Assembly (NCBI RefSeq): GCF_000018945.1
Contig: NC_011978.1
Span: forward strand, 248,001 to 312,000
DNA length: 64,000 nt
Direction of reading: 5' to 3'
Source of the DNA: Thermotoga neapolitana DSM 4359
GTDB lineage: Bacteria > Thermotogota > Thermotogae > Thermotogales > Thermotogaceae
Shown: positions 37,298 through 44,295 of the stretch, piece after piece
How positions within the stretch are numbered: position 1 is the first letter of the stretch
How the letters are laid out: every line of letters begins with the position of its first letter
The notes under the pieces: generated by a model
Seen by the model: only the letters and a program-made list of their open reading frames with translations
Databases searched by the model: none
What the model was told of the DNA's origin: nothing
Made by a program: the position numbers and the translations under genes

Positions 37298-38619
37298 TAG
37301 GCTACCAGATCTACGTGAGATCATTCAGGGATGGAAACTTCGATGGTGTGGGGGATTTCAAAGGATTGAAAGGTGCGATTTCCTACCTGAAAGAACTGGG
37401 TGTTGATTTTGTCTGGCTCATGCCCGTCTTTTCCTCCATTTCCTTCCACGGGTATGACGTGGTGGATTTTTATTCTTTCAAAGCCGAGTACGGAGACGAG
37501 AAAGACTTTAGAGAGATGATCGAGGCGTTCCACGACAACGGTATAAAAGTCGTTCTCGATCTTCCCATCCATCATACTGGTTTCCTCCATGTGTGGTTTC
37601 AGAAAGCCCTGAAAGGAGATCCACACTACAGGGATTATTACGTATGGGCGAGTGAAAAAACGGATCTGGACGAAAGAAGAGAGTGGGACAACGAAAGGAT
37701 CTGGCATCCTCTGGAGGACGGAAGGTTCTACAGAGGACTTTTCGGTCCCCTCTCACCCGATCTGAACTACGATAACCCGCAGGTTTTTGAAGAGATGAAG
37801 AAGGTGGTTTATCACCTTCTTGAAATGGGAGTGGACGGATTCAGATTCGACGCAGCAAAGCACATGAGAGATACTCTGGAACAGAACGTTCGCTTTTGGA
37901 GGTATTTCCTCTCCGATATTGAGGGAATATTCCTTGCGGAAATCTGGGCAGAATCCAAAGTTGTGGATGAACACGGCAGGATATTCGGCTACATGCTAAA
38001 TTTCGATACCTCACACTGTATTAAGGAAGCGGTGTGGAAGGAAAACTTCAAAGTGTTGATCGAGTCGATCGAAAGGGCCCTGGTTGGAAAAGATTATCTG
38101 CCGGTGAACTTCACATCGAACCATGATATGTCAAGGCTTGCGAGTTTCGAAGGAGGGTTGAGTGAAGAGAAGGTGAAACTCTCACTTTCCATTCTGTTCA
38201 CGCTTCCCGGGGTTCCTCTCATATTCTACGGAGACGAACTGGGAATGAAAGGAATCTATCGAAAACCGAACACGGAAGTCGTGCTGGATCCGTTCCCCTG
38301 GAGCGAAAACATGTGTGTTGAAGGCCAGACATTTTGGAAATGGCCCGCGTATAACGATCCATTCTCCGGTGTTTCTGTTGAGTATCAGAGGAGAAATCGT
38401 GATTCGATTCTCTCACACACGATGAGGTGGGCAGGATTCAGAGGGGAAAATCACTGGCTGGACAGGGCAAACATCGAATTTCTGTGCAAAGAAGAAAAAC
38501 TGCTCGTGTACAGACTGGTCGATGAAGGGCGTTCTCTGAAAGTGATACACAACCTGTCGAATGGTGAAATGGTGTTTGAGGGAGTGCGCGTACAACCCTA
38601 CAGCACGGAGGTGGTTTGA
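37294..38619 (+). CDS. mgtA: 4-alpha-glucanotransferase MgtA, GH13 family
   Basis: A 441-residue cytoplasmic GH13 enzyme without signal peptide. Catalytic residues are D186 (GFRFDAAKH), E216 (LAEIWAE) and D278 (FTSNHDMS), at the same numbers as the crystallised T. maritima enzyme, as far as I remember. It transfers maltodextrin segments between glucan chains and so remodels starch-derived oligosaccharides taken up by the cell. Coupled to rqcH by ATGA. Confidence 0.93.
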   Translation: MIGYQIYVRSFRDGNFDGVGDFKGLKGAISYLKELGVDFVWLMPVFSSISFHGYDVVDFYSFKAEYGDEKDFREMIEAFHDNGIKVVLDLPIHHTGFLHVWFQKALKGDPHYRDYYVWASEKTDLDERREWDNERIWHPLEDGRFYRGLFGPLSPDLNYDNPQVFEEMKKVVYHLLEMGVDGFRFDAAKHMRDTLEQNVRFWRYFLSDIEGIFLAEIWAESKVVDEHGRIFGYMLNFDTSHCIKEAVWKENFKVLIESIERALVGKDYLPVNFTSNHDMSRLASFEGGLSEEKVKLSLSILFTLPGVPLIFYGDELGMKGIYRKPNTEVVLDPFPWSENMCVEGQTFWKWPAYNDPFSGVSVEYQRRNRDSILSHTMRWAGFRGENHWLDRANIEFLCKEEKLLVYRLVDEGRSLKVIHNLSNGEMVFEGVRVQPYSTEVV

Positions 38620-39975
38620 ATGAAGATGGAAAGAAAGAACGTCTGGCATCACAGAAACAGGGAGGAGATCGAAGCCTTCTCGAAAGAATACATGGATTTC
38701 ATAGGCAGGGCAAAGACGGAGAGACTGGCAGTCGGAGAGATCAGGAAGTTCCTGGAAAAAGAAGGATTTGTTCCCATTGAAGATTTCACAGGTGATCCCA
38801 TGGATATGGCAGTCTATGCGGTGAACAGAGGAAAGGCAATAGCGGCCTTCAGGGTGGTGGACGATCTGAAAAAGGGTTTGAACCTTGTGGTCGCGCACAT
38901 AGACTCTCCCAGACTAGACTTCAAGCCTAATCCACTGGTGGAAGATGAACAGATAGCACTCTTCAAGACACACTACTACGGTGGTATTAAGAAGTATCAC
39001 TGGTTCAACATACCTCTTGAGATACACGGTGTTCTCTTCAAAGGAGATGGAGAAGAGGTAGAGATTCATGTGGGAGATAAACCGGAGGATCCCGTTTTTA
39101 CAATACCGGACCTTCTTCCACATCTCGACAAGGAAGACGCAAAGATCTCTGAAAAATTCAAAGGTGAAAATCTGATGCTCATCGCCGGTACCATTCCTCT
39201 CAGTGGAGAGGAGAAAGAAGCGGTGAAGATGAACGTTCTCAGAATCCTGAACGAAATGTACGGTATCTCAGAGGAAGATTTCGTGAGTGGTGAGATAGAG
39301 GTTGTTCCTGCCTTCCCACCCAGGGAAGTGGGAATAGATAGAAGTCTCATAGGGGCATACGGGCAGGATGACAGGATATGTGCCTACACAGCACTTCGAG
39401 CATTTCTGGAGTCAAATCCAAAGAAATCGATCGGTGTAGTCTTTCTCGATAAGGAAGAGATAGGAAGCGACGGAAACACCGGTGCGAAGGCAAGGTTCTA
39501 TCTGAGAGTTCTCAGACAGATTCTGAAGATTCAGGGTGCCAGGGATTCAGAATTTGCCCTCGATGAGGTGCTGGAAAGATCAGCCGTGATCTCTGGAGAC
39601 GTTTGTGCCGCTGTGAATCCACCTTACAAGGATGTTCACGATCTTCACAACGCACCGAGACTGGGATACGGTGTTGCCCTTGTCAAGTACACGGGCGCAA
39701 GGGGAAAGTACTCAACGAACGACGCCCACGCGGAATTCGTGGCTCGTGTGAGACAAGTCCTCAACGAAAGGAACGTTATCTGGCAGGTGGCAACGCTTGG
39801 AAAGGTCGATCAGGGTGGTGGAGGAACGATCGCCAAGTTCTTTGCCGAAAGAGGAGCAGATGTGATCGATATGGGGCCCGCTCTTCTCGGTATGCACTCT
39901 CCGTTTGAGATCTCTTCGAAGGCGGATCTGTTTGAAACATACAGAGCCTACAGGGCCTTATTGGAAGATCTGTGA
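38620..39975 (+). CDS. M18-family aminopeptidase
   Basis: A 451-residue zinc aminopeptidase of the M18 (aspartyl aminopeptidase) family. Metal and catalytic motifs are AHIDSPRLDFK, DDRICAYTALR, LDKEEIGSDGNTGA (catalytic Glu pair), HNAPRLGYG and GMHSPFEISSKAD. It forms large dodecamers in homologues and removes N-terminal residues from peptides in the cytoplasm. The ATG follows GGAGGTGGTTTGA immediately after mgtA. Confidence 0.9.
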   Translation: MKMERKNVWHHRNREEIEAFSKEYMDFIGRAKTERLAVGEIRKFLEKEGFVPIEDFTGDPMDMAVYAVNRGKAIAAFRVVDDLKKGLNLVVAHIDSPRLDFKPNPLVEDEQIALFKTHYYGGIKKYHWFNIPLEIHGVLFKGDGEEVEIHVGDKPEDPVFTIPDLLPHLDKEDAKISEKFKGENLMLIAGTIPLSGEEKEAVKMNVLRILNEMYGISEEDFVSGEIEVVPAFPPREVGIDRSLIGAYGQDDRICAYTALRAFLESNPKKSIGVVFLDKEEIGSDGNTGAKARFYLRVLRQILKIQGARDSEFALDEVLERSAVISGDVCAAVNPPYKDVHDLHNAPRLGYGVALVKYTGARGKYSTNDAHAEFVARVRQVLNERNVIWQVATLGKVDQGGGGTIAKFFAERGADVIDMGPALLGMHSPFEISSKADLFETYRAYRALLEDL

Positions 39976-39984
39976 GGTGAGAGT

Positions 39985-40611
39985 TTGATAGAAAAAATCG
40001 CAAAAGAGATCATAGAACGCTTTCCGAGAGATCACAAGGAGACAGATCCTTTCAGGGTGCTCATCTCAACTGTTCTGAGCCAGAGAACACGCGATGAAAA
40101 CACTGAAAGGGCAGCAAGGAAACTCTTCGAGGTGTACAGAACACCTGAAGATCTGGCAAAAGCAAAACCTGAGGATCTCTACGATTTGATAAAAGAGTCG
40201 GGAATGTACAGGCAGAAGGCAGAGCGAATTGTGAAGATATCGAAGATCATCGTGGAAAAATACAGTGGGAAAGTTCCTGACACCCTGGAAGAGTTGCTGA
40301 GACTACCTGGCGTTGGAAGAAAAACGGCGAACATAGTGCTCTGGGTGGGATTCAGAAAGCCTGCTCTTGCGGTTGACACCCACGTTCACAGAATCAGCAA
40401 CAGACTCGGCTGGGTGAAGACGAAAACACCTGAAGAAACAGAAAAAGCACTGAAAAGACTCCTTCCAGAGAAACTCTGGGGTCCCATCAACGGCTCCATG
40501 GTGGAGTTTGGAAGAAATGTGTGCAGGCCTGTGAATCCGAAGTGTGAGGACTGCTTTTTAAAGAAACACTGCGAGTACTATCGAAAAAGGAGGAAAGATA
40601 GTGAGGTATGA
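39985..40611 (+). CDS. nth: endonuclease III
   Basis: A 208-residue DNA glycosylase/AP lyase for oxidised pyrimidines. The helix-hairpin-helix LRLPGVGRKTAN carries the catalytic Lys, and VDTHVHR the catalytic Asp. A C-terminal [4Fe-4S] loop has spacing C-x6-C-x2-C-x5-C (CRPVNPKCEDCFLKKHC). The start is TTG behind GAGGTGAGAG. It overlaps the following AIM24-like gene by 11 bases. Confidence 0.95.
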   Translation: MIEKIAKEIIERFPRDHKETDPFRVLISTVLSQRTRDENTERAARKLFEVYRTPEDLAKAKPEDLYDLIKESGMYRQKAERIVKISKIIVEKYSGKVPDTLEELLRLPGVGRKTANIVLWVGFRKPALAVDTHVHRISNRLGWVKTKTPEETEKALKRLLPEKLWGPINGSMVEFGRNVCRPVNPKCEDCFLKKHCEYYRKRRKDSEV

Positions 40612-41279
40612 AATCGCTTTGAAGGGTAGTTATGCTCTCCTGAGGGTGTTTCTATCGGGTGGCGAAAGCGTTGTGGCAGAGCCTGGTGCGATGGTCTACA
40701 TGAGAGGACCCATCGAGGTTCAAACTTCAGTGATGGGTGGTGTGTGGAAGGCACTCAAAAGGGCTGTCCTGGGTGGAGAGAATTTCTTCATGAACACGTA
40801 CGTTTCCCGTGGAGAGGGTGAAATCGGTTTTGCACCACAACTTCCCGGAGACATCGATGTGATTCCCATGAATGGAACTCTGTATGTTCAATCAACCTCC
40901 TATCTGGCCAGTGATCCTTCGGTAGAGATGGATGTTTCTTTCGGTGGCTTCAAAACTTTCTTCGCAGGAGAGGGAATTTTTCTTTTGAAACTGCAGGGCG
41001 AAGGAGATGTGGCCGTTTCTTCTTTTGGTGGCATCAGATCGGTGACACTTCAACCGGGAGAAGAGATCACGGTTGACACAGGGCACGTTGTTGCCCTTCG
41101 ACGGTACACTGAAATGGGATGTCAGAACATTTGGAGGGTTGAAATCCAAACTTTTGGGCGGAGAGGGCCTTGTATGCACCTTCACGGGACCAGGAAGGGT
41201 GTACATCCAGACAAGGAATTACCCTGCTTTTGTTGATTGGATAAAGTCACTTGTTCCCAGACAAACAGGCAGCAGGTGA
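40601..41279 (+). pseudogene. AIM24/TIGR00266-family protein with a single-base frameshift
   Basis: The protein resembles the AIM24 family of beta-rich proteins of unknown function (EPGAMVYMRG, SFGGFKTFFAGEGIFLLKL). The first frame runs to 41236 but loses family sequence after GHVVA. The family sequence continues in the +1 frame as FDGTLKWDVRTFGGLKSK to 41279. Removing one C from CCC at 41094-41096 restores 225 residues. The GTG start follows AAAAGGAGGAAAG. As read, the last 60 residues are replaced. Confidence 0.82.
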
Positions 41280-41391
41280 TTCGACTATGGACCTTCAAGT
41301 TTTCTGGTTTTCGTTCTTCTGATATTTGATGTTTGCTGCTGTTGTGGTAAAATAATTCACACATCGAACCAAATTGCTGGAGGTCATGTGA

Positions 41392-42499
41392 ATGCTATTT
41401 CTCACCAACGTTCTTCGTTCTACGGGTACCATGAGTTTCAATCTTCTGATTCAGCTTCGCATGAAAGAGATAGGAGCAACTCTTTTCTTGATAGGTCTTC
41501 TTTCCAGCCTCAGAGGAGCGGTGAACACCTTTTCAAACGTCTTTTGGGGGAGAATTTCGGACAGAACCGGGAAAAGAAGGGTGTTCATCATATCGAGTCT
41601 TGTTCTAGCATCTGCCTTTTATCCTCTGTACGCGGTCGTAGATGTTCCCTCTGCCATTCTGATTGTCTCCATGATCATAGCTTTTTTCAATGGAATGTAT
41701 CCTCCTGCCGCGATGGCGCTCAGCAGTACCACAAAGAGAATGGCGCTTGGTTTTTCACTTTATAATTCCTCGAATTCACTTGGAATGTTTTTCAGCAGAC
41801 TCTCCATTGGTTTTCTGTTGATGTTCATGAATCTGAAACTCGCTTTTGTTTTCTTTTCGATAGTCGTAGCAATGGCAGTGATTCCTGCTCTCAGAGTGAA
41901 GGAGGAAGGTGTTCAGAAGAAAAAGGAGGATATACACTTTCGGAAGACAAATCATGAAACACGGAACATGGGCGCTATATCTGGGAAGTTTTCTGAGACA
42001 AATGGGAACCTCCGGCTCTATGTCTTTGATCGCTGTTTATTTGAACGACACGTTCCACTACAGTGCTTCGACCATCGGTTTTATCACCGCGGTCAACCCG
42101 CTCATCCAGATACCCTCTCACTTTTTCTTCGGAAAACTGGTTGAAAGGGTGGAACCGAAGTTCATAAGTGCTCTGGGGATTTTCATGTCCTCTCTGACTC
42201 CTTTTCTTATGATGGTACCGAGAGCCTGGGCACCGATACTGGCTTACGCCCTTCTGGGAGCAAGCTTTGGTGCGTTTATAAACGGCTCGAGTAACTTTCT
42301 TGGCAGAAGATTTCACTATCTTCAAAGGGGAAGAGCCCTCGGTCTTTTGAGTTCTGCAAGGTTTTTTGGAGCCACGCTGGGTCCTTTCCTGGCAGGTGTT
42401 CTCGCGGAAAAGTCGTACTCACTCATGTTCCTGGTGCTGGGAATTGCCATTCTCTCCGGAGGAGTAGTCGTTCTGTTGTTTACAAAGGGCGGGGAATGA
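41392..42499 (+). pseudogene. MFS transporter with a single-base frameshift
   Basis: A 12-helix major facilitator protein of about 368 residues if repaired. The first frame (ATG 41392 after GGAGGTCATGTGA) encodes six helices and the charged central loop (KEEGVQKKKEDIHF). The family continues in the +1 frame from about 41944 (RQIMKHGTWALYLGSF) with six more helices to 42499. One extra A in GGAAG (41943-41946) would explain it. The first half carries GRISDRTGKRR, the MFS loop 2-3 motif. A promoter TTGATG-16-TAAAAT lies at about 41325-41352. Substrate unknown. Confidence 0.8.
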
Positions 42500-42508
42500 A
42501 TCCCCGCC
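42488..42508. terminator. hairpin between convergent MFS and HTH genes
   Basis: GGCGGGGA and TCCCCGCC form an 8-bp stem with a 5-base loop. It includes the MFS stop codon. U-runs on both sides are short (TTT), so termination may be partial. Confidence 0.5.
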
Positions 42509-42943
42509 TCAGAGTTTCTGAATGACGCTTTCCAGTTTTTGTTTCACCTCTTCGAGCTCTTTTTTGATCTCCTGGAGTTTCTCATCGCCCGTGGTGGTTG
42601 CCAGAACACCCTCACCTATCAATCCTTCCACACTCAGCTTTCCTTCTTTTAAAAGTTCGTAGGTTTCGTTTACCAGTTTTCCTGCCTTGGTTTCTCCTTT
42701 CACGTGTTCTCTGATCGTTGCTTCGGTTCTTCCGAGTTCCTCTGCGATTTCAGAAGCAGTCATACCGGCTTTTGCTCTTGCAAATGCTCCCGCCGCAACC
42801 GCTAGGCTGTCCACCCAGGTGAGCCTTTCAGAGGAGTTTCTGATCTCCTCAAGCACTTCCTTTCTGAAGAGAGTACCAACAAGCAGAACCGTTTCGAGCT
42901 GGTGAATCTCCTCTTTCGTCATCGGGTTGAAGTTGAGTTTCAT
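42509..42943 (-). CDS. HTH regulator paired with a KaiC-like ATPase
   Basis: A 144-residue protein. A central HTH at about 58-90 ([21 protein letters not shown]) resembles the small regulatory domain found next to KaiC-like proteins in archaea. The C-terminal 30 residues form a coiled coil ([21 protein letters not shown]). The ATG overlaps the stop of the KaiC-like gene (ATGA), indicating coupled expression. It is a candidate DNA-binding output of the KaiC-like ATPase or an autoregulator of this operon. Confidence 0.75.
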   Translation of the reverse strand: MKLNFNPMTKEEIHQLETVLLVGTLFRKEVLEEIRNSSERLTWVDSLAVAAGAFARAKAGMTASEIAEELGRTEATIREHVKGETKAGKLVNETYELLKEGKLSVEGLIGEGVLATTTGDEKLQEIKKELEEVKQKLESVIQKL

Positions 42944-43668
42944 TTCTCCTCACCCCCCTCCGAAGGATGTATGACGATACCTTTGTCGGTTATTTCGAAC
43001 GGGTGTCTTCTCATAGAGTGAGACGTCCCTCGCATTTTCCAGACGATCAAGCTTCTTTTGAGCTCACCATCTATTTCGTCCAGATCAAGTCTGATGATTC
43101 CATCCACACCATGTTCGACACCGGGTCCACCAAATCCCTTCTCCGTCACCGATACCTGACTCACAAGGAGTGAGGTGCAACCAAGTCCTGAAAGGATCCT
43201 CTTGAGCTGGAATATGATGCTCCTTGCCATTGCCGGTTTTGTTATGTAGAGGGTCGTGACGGAATCGATCACCACCCTTTTGGCCTGGGTTTCTCTTATT
43301 GCCCTTTTCAACACCTCGGCGAGTTCCCTGACGTCGTCTATATCTTTCACCACGTACTTTTCTTTCTCCGCGTACTCACCTATCCCTCCTGTGAATGCGT
43401 CCACTATGGCAAACTTCCCTTCCTTTTCGAAATCATCAACTTTCCAGCCGAAAACTTCCATGTTCTTTTTCACCTGTACTGGATGCTCCTCGAGAGCCAC
43501 GTAAATTCCAGGTTCCCCCATTTGAAGCCCGTTCCATATGAACTGCTGTGAAAAGATCGTCTTGCCGGTACCTGGCCCTCCAGAGATGAGGACTATGTTC
43601 CTTTCTGGAATTCCCCCATGAAGGATCTCATCCATCCCCGGTATGCCCGTTTTGACCCTCTTGATCAT
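42940..43668 (-). CDS. single-domain KaiC-like RecA-superfamily ATPase
   Basis: A 242-residue ATPase. Walker A is GGPGTGKT (30-37), followed by the KaiC-type Glu pair (YVALEEHP, about 60-61) and Walker [10 protein letters not shown]. The opening [22 protein letters not shown] is characteristic of archaeal KaiC/RadA-related proteins. It has one KaiC domain, not two as in cyanobacterial clock proteins, and no kaiA or kaiB are nearby. Start ATG 43668 follows GGGGGTGAAAAGA. The similarity to archaeal proteins suggests transfer. Confidence 0.85.
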   Translation of the reverse strand: MIKRVKTGIPGMDEILHGGIPERNIVLISGGPGTGKTIFSQQFIWNGLQMGEPGIYVALEEHPVQVKKNMEVFGWKVDDFEKEGKFAIVDAFTGGIGEYAEKEKYVVKDIDDVRELAEVLKRAIRETQAKRVVIDSVTTLYITKPAMARSIIFQLKRILSGLGCTSLLVSQVSVTEKGFGGPGVEHGVDGIIRLDLDEIDGELKRSLIVWKMRGTSHSMRRHPFEITDKGIVIHPSEGGEEK

Positions 43669-43688
43669 TCTTTTCACCCCCTTAAGAT

Positions 43689-43716
43689 ATATTAGCACTC
43701 ATCAATATCGATTGAT
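43689..43716 (-). promoter_or_regulatory. promoter and palindromic operator candidate of the KaiC-like operon
   Basis: On the minus strand a TAATAT -10 box lies at 43689-43694. A perfect palindrome ATCAAT-ATCG-ATTGAT occupies 43701-43716 and covers the expected -35 region. Such placement suits repression. Confidence 0.5.
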
Positions 43717-43792
43717 AAAAATAAATGTTACTCTTGAGTTACCAAAACAAAAACAAATGAATTTTTCTTCCAGAGGTGTTATATTTATGCTG

Positions 43793-43798
43793 TATAAT
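43793..43798 (+). promoter_or_regulatory. argR promoter -10 box
   Basis: TATAAT 39 bases before the argR start. The -35 region is weak. Upstream AATGAATTTTT (43756-43766) resembles half an ARG box, so autoregulation is possible. Confidence 0.45.
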
Positions 43799-43836
43799 TG
43801 TATGTGTTTTCAATCTGAAAGATGGAGGTGTTCAAC

Positions 43837-44295
43837 TTGAAGGTGTCGAAAAAAAGAAGACAGGAACTCATAAAAAAGATCATACACGAAAAAAGAATAA
43901 GCAACCAGTTTCAAATCGTCGAGGAGTTGAAAAAATACGGTATAAAGGCCGTTCAACCCACCATCGCCCGGGATCTAAAAGAAATCGGAGCGGTGAAGAT
44001 AATGGACGAAAGTGGCAATTACGTTTACAGACTCCTGGATGAAACACCAGTGATCGATCCCTGGAAAGAGTTGAAGAGAAACTTCAAGTCCTTCGTTGAA
44101 AGCATAGACAGAGCCGGGAACCTCATAGTCATAAAAACGATACCAGGAACTGCCAGCGGGATCGCCCGTGTCATAGACAGGCTCGACATAGACGAGATTG
44201 TTGGAACACTGGCAGGAGATGACACCATATTCGTTGCTGTGCGAGATCCGGAAAGCTGTGAGAAAATCGTGGAAAAACTCTCGTCTATACTCTGA
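43837..44295 (+). CDS. argR: arginine repressor
   Basis: A 152-residue ArgR/AhrC. The N-terminal winged HTH (QFQIVEELKKYGIKAVQPTIARDLKEIGAVK) is followed by a C-terminal hexamerisation and arginine-binding domain (GTASGIARVIDRLDIDEIVGTLAGDDTIFV). It represses arginine biosynthesis when bound to arginine; no arg genes are in the window. I chose TTG 43837 because GGAGGTG precedes it by 6 bases; ATG 43822 would overlap the ribosome site. The 3' end overlaps the convergent RND gene by 11 bases. Confidence 0.92.
   Translation: MKVSKKRRQELIKKIIHEKRISNQFQIVEELKKYGIKAVQPTIARDLKEIGAVKIMDESGNYVYRLLDETPVIDPWKELKRNFKSFVESIDRAGNLIVIKTIPGTASGIARVIDRLDIDEIVGTLAGDDTIFVAVRDPESCEKIVEKLSSIL

Noticed and set aside
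36209-37324. 371-residue open frame opposite rqcH
   Set aside because: It is antisense to a clear RqcH gene and has a composition typical of a shadow frame.
41909-41965. Programmed ribosomal frameshifting in the MFS gene
   Set aside because: An internal AAGGAGG is present, but no known +1 slip site follows, and two other genes nearby have similar insertions, so mutation or error is simpler.
43692-43700. TTAGCACTC, half of a CIRCE heat-shock operator
   Set aside because: The second half (GAGTGCTAA after nine bases) is missing, and the site is upstream of the KaiC-like operon, not a chaperone gene.
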